64,000 bases of DNA from GCA-002727615 sp964442655 (GTDB taxonomy: Bacteria; Pseudomonadota; Alphaproteobacteria; TMED109). Shown here one piece after another: positions 8,759 to 17,460 of this stretch (position 1 is its first letter; each line of letters starts with the position of its first letter). The stretch covers positions 1-64,000 of the forward strand of contig CAYTZM010000002.1 in the NCBI GenBank assembly GCA_964442655.1, given 5' to 3'. Position numbers and translations under genes: made by a program. The notes under the pieces were generated by a model. That model saw nothing but the letters and a program-made list of their open reading frames with translations, did not search any database and was not told the DNA's origin.

Positions 8759-10303
8759 TTGAATAAAAGAGAATATAATGCAGCGTATGATCTTATATCA
8801 AGAAATCTTTTAAATAATAAAGATAAAATTGCTTTTATTGATAACCACTTAAAAATTTCTTATGAGGAAGTCTATAAAAATGTACAAAAATTTTCTCTAG
8901 AACTTAAAAACCTTGGATTAAATCAAAATGATAAAATTATTATATGTATGCATGATAGCATATATTATCCTATCTGTTTTTTAGGGGCAATTTGGTCTGG
9001 AATTATACCTATTTGCATAAATACTATGCTTCCAGAAAAAGATTATGAATATATGTTAAAGGATTCTGAAGCAAAAGCTGTTATCTTTTCTTCTCCTTTA
9101 AAAAAAACTTTTGAAACTTTAAATAACAAATTAGGTAAAAAATTATTATTACTTTCAGATTTAAATAATAAAAACTTAATCAATACTATTTCTGTCGAAA
9201 CTGTTCTTACCAAGTCTGTTGATATCAATATAGAACCAGCAATTACCTTTGAAGATAGTGTTTGCTTTTGGCTTTATTCATCAGGGTCTACAGGCTCTCC
9301 AAAAGGCACTGTCCATATTCATAGAAGCTTAGTATCAACAGCTAACACATATGCCAAAAGTATTATAAAAATAAAAAGTGATGATATTTGTTTTTCGGCC
9401 GCAAAATTATTTTTTGCTTATGGACTTGGAAATGCAATGACATTTCCAATGAGTATTGGAGCTACCTCAATTTTAATGTCTGATAGACCAACGCTTGAAT
9501 CTGTTTCGGATGTAATTAACAGACATAAAGTTTCTATATTTTTTGGTGTTCCAACTCTTTATGCAGCCATATTAAATTCAAATATAAATAAAGAAAATTA
9601 CTTATCTTTAAGGTTGTCAGTTTCTGCAGGAGAAGCATTGCCAGCACATTTGTGTGAAAAATGGAATAATTTATTAGGAATCAAAGTTCTTGACGGTATA
9701 GGTTCGACAGAAATGCTTCATATTTTTATATCTAATAGTATAGAAGAAACTATTCCTGGTGCATCAGGGAGACCTGTTCAAGGTTATAAAGCGAGATTGA
9801 TCAAAGATGATGGCGTAGAAGCAAAAGATAGCGAAATTGGAGAGCTAGAAATAAATGGTCCATCTAGTGCTATATCATATTGGAATAAGCCTGAAAAAAC
9901 TAAAGTTACTTTTAGAGGTAAATGGACTAGAACAGGAGATAAGTATGTTAGAGATGTTAATGGAATTTATACATATTGTGGACGTGCTGATGACATGATG
10001 AAAGTTTCAGGTCAATATGTTTCTCCTTTTGAAGTAGAAGCGGCTTTGCAAAGTCATAAAAGTGTATTAGAGGCTGCTGTGGTCGCTCATAAAGATAAAG
10101 ATAATTTAATAAAGCCTAAAGCATTTATAGTTTTAAATACTGAAATGAAAATAAATGATGACTTAGAAATGGAATTAACTAACCATGTAAAACAGCAATT
10201 AACTCCATTTAAATATCCTCGCTGGTATGAATTTTGTAGCGAATTACCGAAAACAGCTACTGGAAAAATACAAAGGTATAAGTTAAGAGAAAATGATGAA
10301 TGA
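8759..10303 (+). CDS. bclA: Benzoate-CoA ligase
   Basis: AMP-forming acyl/aryl-CoA synthetase, 514 residues. It activates benzoate to benzoyl-CoA, the substrate of BoxB. The adenylate motif is YSSGSTGSPKGTVHIH, followed by GVPTLYAAILN, DGIGSTEMLHIF and the C-terminal hinge GRADDMMKVSGQYVSPFEVE, with the catalytic Lys in PKTATGKIQRYKLR. The GIGSTEMLHIFISN block is typical of benzoate and hydroxybenzoate ligases. The start is TTG at 8759, with AGGAT about eight bases upstream. No in-frame ATG lies near it. Other aryl substrates are possible, but the context favours benzoate. Confidence 0.9.
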   Translation: MNKREYNAAYDLISRNLLNNKDKIAFIDNHLKISYEEVYKNVQKFSLELKNLGLNQNDKIIICMHDSIYYPICFLGAIWSGIIPICINTMLPEKDYEYMLKDSEAKAVIFSSPLKKTFETLNNKLGKKLLLLSDLNNKNLINTISVETVLTKSVDINIEPAITFEDSVCFWLYSSGSTGSPKGTVHIHRSLVSTANTYAKSIIKIKSDDICFSAAKLFFAYGLGNAMTFPMSIGATSILMSDRPTLESVSDVINRHKVSIFFGVPTLYAAILNSNINKENYLSLRLSVSAGEALPAHLCEKWNNLLGIKVLDGIGSTEMLHIFISNSIEETIPGASGRPVQGYKARLIKDDGVEAKDSEIGELEINGPSSAISYWNKPEKTKVTFRGKWTRTGDKYVRDVNGIYTYCGRADDMMKVSGQYVSPFEVEAALQSHKSVLEAAVVAHKDKDNLIKPKAFIVLNTEMKINDDLEMELTNHVKQQLTPFKYPRWYEFCSELPKTATGKIQRYKLRENDE

Positions 10304-11066
10304 AACATTAAATTATTTTAATTATAAAGAGTATAAAATTGAGTTAAAGGTTATATCCCATAAGAAAAATAACTTAGAACCTATTATATTTTTACATGAA
10401 GGGCTAGGCAGTGTTTCATTATGGAAGGATTGGCCATTAAAAGTGTCATTAGCGACAGAAAGAGATGCTATCATTTATTCTAGAATTGGAATGGGAAATT
10501 CGTCTCCGTTAAAAGAAGATAGAAATATTGACTATATGCATATCGAAGCTATTGAAATTTTACCTAAAATTATTAAATTTTTAAATATTTCTGACCCTAT
10601 ATTATTTGGACACTCAGATGGAGCGTCTATAGCACTTATATATTCAGGTAGTGGGTTTAAATCAAAAGCTCTTATATTAGAAGCTCCTCATGTTTTTGTG
10701 GAAAACATATCAATTGAAGGAGCTTTAAAAGCAAAAAAAATGTGGAATAATAATAATTTAAAAAATAAACTTAATAAATATCATAAGGATGTGGATGGAG
10801 CTTTTAATGGTTGGTGTAACGCTTGGACATCAAAAAAGTTTAAAACATGGAACATTGAAGAATTTTTACCTAAGATAACTGTCCCTACGATGCTTATACA
10901 AGGTAAAAATGATGAATATGGAACTATGAAACAAATAGACATTATTGAAAATAAAATTAACGGTAAAACTCATAGATTAGAGATTGATAAATGTGGCCAT
11001 AGTCCACATGTTGATTTCCCAAATTTAATAACTAATAAAATTATTTATTTTACTAATAACTTTTAG
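10293..11066 (+). CDS. Alpha/beta hydrolase of the box cluster
   Basis: Alpha/beta-hydrolase fold protein of 257 residues. The oxyanion turn is [12 protein letters not shown], the nucleophile elbow position is [10 protein letters not shown] (Ser), an acid lies in [10 protein letters not shown], and the catalytic His is in CGHSPHVD. It overlaps the ligase gene by eleven bases, so it is translated with it. Similar hydrolases accompany many aerobic benzoyl-CoA clusters, where a role in lactone or thioester hydrolysis has been suggested. The substrate cannot be read from the sequence. It converges with the TrpB-like gene, whose last four bases it overlaps. Confidence 0.8.
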   Translation: MMNETLNYFNYKEYKIELKVISHKKNNLEPIIFLHEGLGSVSLWKDWPLKVSLATERDAIIYSRIGMGNSSPLKEDRNIDYMHIEAIEILPKIIKFLNISDPILFGHSDGASIALIYSGSGFKSKALILEAPHVFVENISIEGALKAKKMWNNNNLKNKLNKYHKDVDGAFNGWCNAWTSKKFKTWNIEEFLPKITVPTMLIQGKNDEYGTMKQIDIIENKINGKTHRLEIDKCGHSPHVDFPNLITNKIIYFTNNF

Positions 11067-12481
11067 GCCGATACTGATGGTAAGTTTGCTAATGCCATTG
11101 CAACTTCACTTTCATCATAATCTTGGTCATTTAGAGTGCCTGCAAAATAATCTGTATAAGCTTGCATATCAAAATGTCCATGACCACATAAGTTAAATAA
11201 TATAGTTTTGCTTTTACCTTCTTCTTTAGCTTTTAAAGCTTCCACAATAGCTCCTTTTACAGCGTGATTAGCTTCTGGAGCAGGAAGTATCCCTTCTGCC
11301 TTCGCAAATTGAATACCAGCATCAAAGCATTCTATTTGTTTATAAGCCGTAGGTTCAATTTCGCCCTCTTCTGCAAGATGGCTAACAAGCGGAGACATTC
11401 CATGATATCTAAGGCCACCGGCATGAAATCCTGGAGGAACAAAAGCTGATCCTAAAGTATGCATTTTTACTAACGGAGTTAGGTGTCCAGTATCTCCAAA
11501 GTCATAAGCAAATTTTCCTTTAGTTAGTGAAGGACAATTTGCAGGTTCTACGGCAATAATTTTTGTTTTACTTTCTCCTCTTAAATTTCTACCTATAAAT
11601 GGAAATGCAATACCAGCAAAATTTGATCCTCCCCCTGTACAACCAACTATAACATCAGGATTGTCTCCCGCTATTTCTAATTGTTTTATTGCTTCTTGTC
11701 CTATTATAGTTTGGTGAAGTAAAACGTGATTTAAAACACTGCCCAATGCATATTTTGTGTCATCCCTTTGTGCCGCCATTTCTACTGCTTCAGATATCGC
11801 AATCCCTAAACTTCCAGTGCTATCTGGTGAATCTTTAAGAATAGCTTTACCAGATTCTGTTTCTTTACTGGGACTAGCTACACATCTTGCTCCAAAACTT
11901 TCCATTAGAGCTCTTCTGTATGGCTTTTGTTGATAACTTACTTTAACCATATACACATCAACTTCTAAATCAAAAATTGAACCTGCGAAGGCTAATGATG
12001 ATCCCCACTGTCCTGCCCCTGTTTCTGTAGTTAGTCTTTTTACTCCTTCTTGTTTATTATAATACGCTTGAGCAACAGCTGTATTAGGTTTATGGCTTCC
12101 AGAAGGGCTCACTCCTTCGTATTTATAATAAATTTTAGCAGGAGTATCTAAAACTTTTTCAAGTTTTCTTGCTCTATAAAGAGGGCTTGGTCTCCATTGT
12201 CTGTAGATATCTCTAACTTGATCTGGAATTTCAATTTCTTTATCTGTACTTACTTCTTGCATAATTAATTCCATAGGAAATAAAGGAGCTAAATCTTCTG
12301 GACCAATTGGTTCTCCTGTACCGGGGTTTAAAGGTGGGGCTAAAGGGTTTTTTAAATCTGAAGCTATATTATACCAATGTGTAGGCATATCTTTTTCAGG
12401 TAGTACTATTTTTACTCTATCACTTTCATAATTACTTTGATCTAAATCCGATAAAACTTCTTGCTCACCTTTTTTAAACAT
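11063..12481 (-). CDS. TrpB-like PLP-dependent enzyme (TrpB2 type)
   Basis: Tryptophan synthase beta-like enzyme, 472 residues, longer than the TrpB1 of tryptophan operons (about 400). The PLP lysine lies in [14 protein letters not shown], the phosphate loop is [11 protein letters not shown], and the C-terminal block is [10 protein letters not shown]. No trpA lies near it. Its neighbours are a nitrilase-fold gene 21 bases upstream on the same strand and a tartrate-dehydrogenase-like gene beyond. TrpB2 proteins without TrpA can act as serine deaminases or condense free indole; which applies here is unknown. Confidence 0.85.
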   Translation of the reverse strand: MFKKGEQEVLSDLDQSNYESDRVKIVLPEKDMPTHWYNIASDLKNPLAPPLNPGTGEPIGPEDLAPLFPMELIMQEVSTDKEIEIPDQVRDIYRQWRPSPLYRARKLEKVLDTPAKIYYKYEGVSPSGSHKPNTAVAQAYYNKQEGVKRLTTETGAGQWGSSLAFAGSIFDLEVDVYMVKVSYQQKPYRRALMESFGARCVASPSKETESGKAILKDSPDSTGSLGIAISEAVEMAAQRDDTKYALGSVLNHVLLHQTIIGQEAIKQLEIAGDNPDVIVGCTGGGSNFAGIAFPFIGRNLRGESKTKIIAVEPANCPSLTKGKFAYDFGDTGHLTPLVKMHTLGSAFVPPGFHAGGLRYHGMSPLVSHLAEEGEIEPTAYKQIECFDAGIQFAKAEGILPAPEANHAVKGAIVEALKAKEEGKSKTILFNLCGHGHFDMQAYTDYFAGTLNDQDYDESEVAMALANLPSVSA

Positions 12482-12502
12482 TTCTCTCTCCCAAAATAAA
12501 TG

Positions 12503-13573
12503 TTATTTTTTTGATTTAACCCATATTCCCTTATCATGCATTAATTTAATCTGTTTATCAATTACTTTAAGTTTATACTCCTTATGTTTCATAGGTTTAT
12601 TTTTTAAATATAAATTTTTAGGATATATTGGGTCTTTATATAATAATTGATATAATTCTGTTCTGATATCTTTTAACCAATTATCCCACTGAGCTTCTTC
12701 TCTATGATGTCTTAAAGCTTCTATATCTATTACTCCAGCTACATAAGTTGAAGACCCTCCATAATCCTGTTTTCCAACAATTTTTCCCTTATAATCTATT
12801 ATATAAGATCTGCCTCCAAATGTATCGATTGGAGTGTCTCCTTCTTTAAATAAATAATATGTTCCCATGTTAGGAGCTAATACATACATATTATTATCTA
12901 AAGCTCGCGCTCGGCTTTGTACTTCAAACATTTCATTTCCTGTAGCAGGATGAGGATAAGAGGCTCTATATACTATTTCAGCACCATTCAAAGCTAATGC
13001 CCTTGCATTTTCCGGATAAGATCCTTCATTGGCCATCATTATGCCTAATCTACCAATGTCTGTTTCAACTACAGGCCAGAATGCATCCAGATTATTTCCA
13101 TATTTTTCTATCCACCAATCATACACATCATGGGGACAAACTGAATGTTCTACAGGGAACAAGGGTGAAACTTTATAGTGTATTAATATTACTTCTCCAT
13201 TGGGATCTATAATAAATCCACAATTGAAGTATCTATCAGGCCAATCTGGGTGTTTTGCTTTTGCTTGAGCTATTATATAGGTATCATACTCTCTTGCAAT
13301 TCCACCTAAAACATCAGTTTCCCAACCCGGAATATCTATACAACAAGTATTTGCAAAATCTTCATGGTCAGAATCTAAAACTTCGTCGTTAAAACCCTGA
13401 ATAGCACCTTCAGGTATAGCAATTAGTCTTACAGGAATATCTAAGCTTGATAACCAAGAAGCAGCTTTGGTTAAATGTTTTAAATGTGTTAAGTTATGCC
13501 TAATATCTTCACGTTTTCTAATACCGCGAACAGTAGGAATTAACCCAACAGCAGTATATGGCTTTATACTCAT
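12503..13573 (-). CDS. Nitrilase-superfamily protein lacking the catalytic cysteine
   Basis: Carbon-nitrogen hydrolase fold, 356 residues. The Glu of the triad is visible in AIPEGAIQG and the Lys in LIHYKVSP. The block that should hold the nucleophile (usual form GxxxCxDxxxPE) reads GIMMANEGSYPENARAL. The catalytic Cys position is Ala, encoded by GCC, and the flanking residues are well kept. The protein is otherwise full length with no frameshift. It should therefore not act by the usual thioester route. It may be a binding or regulatory protein, or use another chemistry. Second gene of a leftward group ending with the TrpB-like enzyme. Confidence 0.8.
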   Translation of the reverse strand: MSIKPYTAVGLIPTVRGIRKREDIRHNLTHLKHLTKAASWLSSLDIPVRLIAIPEGAIQGFNDEVLDSDHEDFANTCCIDIPGWETDVLGGIAREYDTYIIAQAKAKHPDWPDRYFNCGFIIDPNGEVILIHYKVSPLFPVEHSVCPHDVYDWWIEKYGNNLDAFWPVVETDIGRLGIMMANEGSYPENARALALNGAEIVYRASYPHPATGNEMFEVQSRARALDNNMYVLAPNMGTYYLFKEGDTPIDTFGGRSYIIDYKGKIVGKQDYGGSSTYVAGVIDIEALRHHREEAQWDNWLKDIRTELYQLLYKDPIYPKNLYLKNKPMKHKEYKLKVIDKQIKLMHDKGIWVKSKK

Positions 13574-13664
13574 ATTATCCCCCTCTCCTAAATAAATAAG
13601 ATAGGAAACGCTGATTTACTACAATTTTGGTAGTTATGTCTACAATTTTATAATAAATTTATAG

Positions 13665-14753
13665 TTAATTATATTCAGTTTTTATAATTTTCATTAATTC
13701 ATTTATTACTTCGCTGGTAGTAGCAGAACCATTTAAATCTGGAGTAAAAGGCCCATTTTTCTTAGCATATAACTCAATTACATTCATAATTTTGTTTGCA
13801 CTTTTCTTTTCTCCTAAATTTTCTAACATTAAAGAAGCACTCCAAATTGCACCAATAGGGTTTGCTATATTTTTACCAACTATATCGAATGCTGAACCAT
13901 GAATAGGTTCAAACATAGATGGAATCCCTTTTTTTGTAGCTATGTTAGCTGTTGCACCAATTCCTATACTTCCTGTTATTGCAGAGGCTAAATCTGACAG
14001 TATATCCGCGTGTAAATTTGTAGCCACAATTACATCTAATTTTTCTGGTTTGCTTACCATTATAGTAGTAGCAGCATCAACTAATAATTTTTGTACTTTA
14101 ATATCTGGAAAATTTTTATGTACTTCATAAAAAGTTTTATCCCATAATTTCATTCCATGTCTTTGTGCATTAGATTTAGTAATTAATGTTAAATGTTTTT
14201 TCTTTCTTTTTTGAGCTTGTTTAAAAGCAAACTCATGTATTCGTTTACAACCTTCTTTTGTAAAAATAGCTAGTTCAGTTCCTAATTCTAATGGAAGTTT
14301 TTCATGAATAATTCCTCCTGCTCCAGAATATTCTCCTTCTGTATTTTCTCTTATAATTAACCAGTCTATTTTTTTTGCTATTTCTGTTTTTAATGGAGTA
14401 CTAATTCCAGGAATATATTTGGAAGGTCTAATATTTGCATATTGATCTAGTTTTTGACAAATTTCTAATCTTAATCCCCAGAGGGTAATATCATCAGCTA
14501 ACTTCTTATCTCCAACGGCACCAAAAAAAATAGAATCATGTTTTTTAAGCATTGATATTGCCTTATCAGGCATCATTTTATTATATCTTTTATAATATTG
14601 ACTTCCCCAAGGATAAAAACTTTCTCTAATTTTAATGTTATCTAATTGTAATATTCTTCTTAAAATAGTAAGGCTATGTTTTATAACTTCTGTACCAATT
14701 CCATCTCCAGGAATTATTGCTATATCATATTTATATTTTGTATTTTTTTTCAT
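13665..14753 (-). CDS. Isocitrate/isopropylmalate dehydrogenase-family enzyme (tartrate dehydrogenase-like)
   Basis: NAD-dependent metal-requiring beta-decarboxylating dehydrogenase, 362 residues. It opens with IIPGDGIGTEVI, binds the substrate with LRLEICQKLDQYANIRP, and has RENTEGEYSG, VDAATTIMV, TNLHADILSD and FEPIHGSAFDI, as in LeuB and TtuC. The long DQYANIRP loop and the catabolic neighbours favour tartrate or D-malate dehydrogenase over LeuB, and no other leucine gene is present. First gene of the leftward group with the nitrilase-like and TrpB-like genes. A 91-base gap separates it from the next gene. Confidence 0.8.
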   Translation of the reverse strand: MKKNTKYKYDIAIIPGDGIGTEVIKHSLTILRRILQLDNIKIRESFYPWGSQYYKRYNKMMPDKAISMLKKHDSIFFGAVGDKKLADDITLWGLRLEICQKLDQYANIRPSKYIPGISTPLKTEIAKKIDWLIIRENTEGEYSGAGGIIHEKLPLELGTELAIFTKEGCKRIHEFAFKQAQKRKKKHLTLITKSNAQRHGMKLWDKTFYEVHKNFPDIKVQKLLVDAATTIMVSKPEKLDVIVATNLHADILSDLASAITGSIGIGATANIATKKGIPSMFEPIHGSAFDIVGKNIANPIGAIWSASLMLENLGEKKSANKIMNVIELYAKKNGPFTPDLNGSATTSEVINELMKIIKTEYN

Positions 14754-14814
14754 GGTATTTTATTCTACTATAAGTAAGTTTGTTTGTAACTATACATATA
14801 GAATGGAGAGTATA

Positions 14815-15567
14815 ATGATTGATTATAAGGATGAATTTAATAATAAAGTTGTTATTATTACAGGTGCAGGAAGTGGAATAGGAAAAGAAACGGCAAGCAG
14901 AATGATTAAAAATGGAGCTAAAGTTGCTCTTTGGGATTATAATCAAGACACATTAAATGCAATTAAAAATAATTTAGGATCAAGCAGTTACGCTATAAAT
15001 GTAGACGTTTCAGACGAAAATTCTGTAAAAAATGCAGCCAACTTAGTTAGGAAAGATATAGGAACTCCTTCTGTTCTTGTAAATTGTGCAGGTGTTGCTG
15101 GTGATAATGCTACGGTTGAAAAAACTGAAGTTGATGAATGGCGAAGAGTTATAAATATAAATTTAACCGGAACATTTATTTGTTGTAAGGAAGTGGTAAG
15201 CGATATGTTAAAAAATAATTATGGAAGAATAGTAAATATTGCGTCAGTTGCCGGAAAAGAAGGAAATCCTAATGCAGCACATTATAGTGCATCAAAATCA
15301 GGTGTGATTACATTTACTAGATCTTTAGGAAAAGAGTTGGCTAGTACAGGGATTTTAGTAAATTGTATAACTCCAGCTGTTATTGAAACAGAAATGTTAG
15401 CTCAAGTAAGTGATGAGCATAAAGCTTATATGGTATCGAAAATTCCTATGGGTAGAATGGGACAACCTAGTGAAGTTTCTTCATTAATATGCTGGTTGAG
15501 CTCCAAAGAATGTTCCTATAGTACTGCTGCAGCTTTTGACTTATCAGGAGGAAGATCTACATATTAA
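14815..15567 (+). CDS. Short-chain dehydrogenase/reductase
   Basis: Classical SDR of about 250 residues. The cofactor site is VVIITGAGSGIGKETASRM, the structural motif is NCAG (VLVNCAGVAGD), and the active site is a Ser in IVNIASVAGKEG with YSASK. The start is the ATG at 14815, with GGAG about six bases upstream. An ORF beginning further upstream would run into the promoter region. It diverges from the tartrate-dehydrogenase-like gene with about 60 bases between starts, so the two may respond to the same signal. Substrate unknown; FabG-like enzymes look similar, but the context is catabolic. Confidence 0.85.
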   Translation: MIDYKDEFNNKVVIITGAGSGIGKETASRMIKNGAKVALWDYNQDTLNAIKNNLGSSSYAINVDVSDENSVKNAANLVRKDIGTPSVLVNCAGVAGDNATVEKTEVDEWRRVININLTGTFICCKEVVSDMLKNNYGRIVNIASVAGKEGNPNAAHYSASKSGVITFTRSLGKELASTGILVNCITPAVIETEMLAQVSDEHKAYMVSKIPMGRMGQPSEVSSLICWLSSKECSYSTAAAFDLSGGRSTY

Positions 15568-15651
15568 ATAGTTTTATTAGATTTAATTTTGCTTTTTTAT
15601 GATTAATGTTGTAATAGATAAGTAATTACATTTAATTTTTTGGGGCATAAT

Positions 15652-15975
15652 ATGAAGAATTTTTTAAAAAATATATTATTTGTAAGTATGATGAGCTTAG
15701 GCTTTATATCTCTTACTTCGTGCCAAAATGCACAGATGGCAGCACAGGAAGCAGTTAGTGTTTCTGGAGAAGAAGTAAAGCAAGATGAAGCTATTGCGGC
15801 TGCACAAGCAGCAGCTGATGCGGCAGCAATGAAAGCTAATGAAGCATTTCAAGCTGCACAAACTGCAAGAAGAGTTGCAGAACGTGCTGTAGAAATGGCA
15901 AATCAAAATCAAGCTGCTTTGAGAGCTTTAAATGATAAAATCGATAGAATGTTTGAAACAATCTCTCGTAAATAA
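15652..15975 (+). CDS. Small alanine-rich outer-membrane lipoprotein
   Basis: Secreted lipoprotein of about 107 residues. After a short hydrophobic signal the lipobox is LTSCQ, giving a lipidated Cys near residue 24. The mature part is an alanine-rich heptad helix (AIAAAQAAADAAAMKANEAF) resembling the alanine-zipper of OprI/Lpp-type murein lipoproteins. The ATG at 15652 is preferred over a TTG at 15640 because GGGG lies about six bases before it. The gene is followed by a strong terminator, consistent with an abundant monocistronic mRNA. A structural role linking outer membrane and wall is inferred. Confidence 0.7.
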   Translation: MKNFLKNILFVSMMSLGFISLTSCQNAQMAAQEAVSVSGEEVKQDEAIAAAQAAADAAAMKANEAFQAAQTARRVAERAVEMANQNQAALRALNDKIDRMFETISRK

Positions 15976-15999
15976 AGTACTTATAAAATTATTTAATTA

Positions 16000-16033
16000 A
16001 AGGCTTAAAGTAATGACTTTAAGCCTTTTTTTA
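16000..16033 (+). terminator. Rho-independent terminator after the lipoprotein gene
   Basis: Perfect 11-bp stem (AAGGCTTAAAG at 16000-16010 with CTTTAAGCCTT at 16017-16027) and a six-base loop, followed by a T-run to about 16032. It lies 25 bases after the lipoprotein stop and just beyond the 3' end of the convergent L,D-transpeptidase gene. Confidence 0.85.
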
Positions 16034-16951
16034 TTTTGATATTATTGTAGGAATGCCTTTAGCTTCATTTACTGCTGATTTAACTTTTTTCCAATCCACA
16101 ATTAAGATATCTAAAGCTGCTGCTTTTTGTACTATTTCATACGCTAGAGGTAATAAGTTATTATTAGTAGTCAGATTTTGACTATTTTCTCTCACATATT
16201 TTGGTAATTTATGTACTTCTATAAATAATTGATTATTTTTCCAACCTGCTTTTATTGGTTGGTCAATTATATTTACTCTTGTATTTATTGTAACTAATTC
16301 ATATAGCTCTTCAATATGTTCAGGATATAAACGTATACAGCCGTGAGAGACCTTCATGCCTACTCCATAAGGTTTATTAGTACCATGCAATAAATATGCT
16401 GGCATAGATAAATATAATGCTCGAGTACCTAAAGGGTTTTCTGGTCCTGGTCCTACTACATCTGGAAGTTCTGGATCTTCAATTTTTAGTGACTCAGGAG
16501 GTATCCATATTGGATTTTCTTTTTTTTCTATTATCATAGTTTTCCCTAAAGGGGTTTCCCAACCACTTCTACCAATACCAATAGGAAAAGTTCTAATAAT
16601 TTTGTTATTTTTAAAATAATATAATCGAAGATCTCCAATGTTAATAATTATTCCTTCTCTATTGCCAAACGGTAAAATATGTTCTTTAGGAATGAGTAAA
16701 TTTTTATTAGATCCTGGTATCCAAGGATCCATATCTCCATTTGCAGATAATATATCAGCAAAAGAAATTCCATATTTTCTAGCTATAGTTATTAAAGTGT
16801 CTTCGTGTATAGTAGTATAATATTTGTTACTTCCAATTAAATCATTCTCAAGTTTTAAATTTATATTATTTTTTTCTAGGTTATCTGCTGCAAATGCATA
16901 ATATATATTAAAAAATATTATAGGAAAAATGATGAATTTAAAAAACTTCAT
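16031..16951 (-). CDS. L,D-transpeptidase with LysM domain (YkuD family)
   Basis: Periplasmic peptidoglycan cross-linking or lipoprotein-anchoring enzyme, 306 residues. Residues 1-22 are a signal peptide (hydrophobic run ending in AFAAD). Residues about 43-90 form a LysM wall-binding domain (TIHEDTLITIARKYGISFAD). The YkuD domain follows, with the catalytic block HGTNKPYGVGMKVSHGCIRL (His, then Cys in SHGCIR). The only possible start is the ATG at 16951, which overlaps the 5' end of apt on the other strand by about 20 bases. Confidence 0.9.
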   Translation of the reverse strand: MKFFKFIIFPIIFFNIYYAFAADNLEKNNINLKLENDLIGSNKYYTTIHEDTLITIARKYGISFADILSANGDMDPWIPGSNKNLLIPKEHILPFGNREGIIINIGDLRLYYFKNNKIIRTFPIGIGRSGWETPLGKTMIIEKKENPIWIPPESLKIEDPELPDVVGPGPENPLGTRALYLSMPAYLLHGTNKPYGVGMKVSHGCIRLYPEHIEELYELVTINTRVNIIDQPIKAGWKNNQLFIEVHKLPKYVRENSQNLTTNNNLLPLAYEIVQKAAALDILIVDWKKVKSAVNEAKGIPTIISK

Positions 16952-17459
16952 AAGAACAGTCCCTGATTATCCTAAACCTGGAATTTTATTTAGAGATATT
17001 ACTACACTACTTTATAATGGAGAAGCATTAAAATATATTACAGATCTATATTACAATAGATATAAAGATAAGAATATTAATAGAGTTGCTGGAATAGAAG
17101 CGAGAGGCTTTATATTTGGTTCAATGCTAGCAGAAAAATTAGGAGTATCTTTTATTCCTCTTAGAAAAAAGGGTAAACTTCCTTGTGAAGTTATTTATGA
17201 AGAATATGATTTAGAATATGGCAAGGATGTATTAGAAATAGACTCTTCTGCAATTAATAAAAATGATAATGTTGTTATAGTAGATGATTTAATTGCTACA
17301 GGTGGTACCGCTAAAGCTGCAGCAAATCTAATTAAACGTTTAAATGGAAATATATATGAGTTTTGTTTTGTAATAAATTTACCTAATTTATTTGGAGCAA
17401 AGAAACTAAATTCTCAAGGATATAAAGTATTTAGTTTGATAGAATATGAAGGTAAATAA
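16932..17459 (+). CDS. apt: Adenine phosphoribosyltransferase
   Basis: Purine salvage enzyme that makes AMP from adenine and PRPP, about 175 residues. It has VPDYPKPGILFRDITTL at the start, the adenine loop GIEARGFIFG, and the PRPP loop VVIVDDLIATGGTAKAA. The ATG at 16932 is chosen over 16929 because the spacing from the AGGA site is better and family members start with M-N/D-L-K. Its 5' end overlaps the 5' end of the divergent L,D-transpeptidase gene, so its promoter must lie inside that coding sequence. Confidence 0.95.
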   Translation: MNLKNFIRTVPDYPKPGILFRDITTLLYNGEALKYITDLYYNRYKDKNINRVAGIEARGFIFGSMLAEKLGVSFIPLRKKGKLPCEVIYEEYDLEYGKDVLEIDSSAINKNDNVVIVDDLIATGGTAKAAANLIKRLNGNIYEFCFVINLPNLFGAKKLNSQGYKVFSLIEYEGK

Positions 17460-17460
17460 G

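Noticed and set aside
11063..12481. Tryptophan biosynthesis TrpB
   Set aside because: No trpA or other trp gene is near, and the longer protein with this motif set fits the TrpB2 group.
13605..13650. Short inverted repeat before the nitrilase-like gene (ACTAC ... GTAGT)
   Set aside because: Only about five paired bases with no U-run; expected by chance in this DNA.
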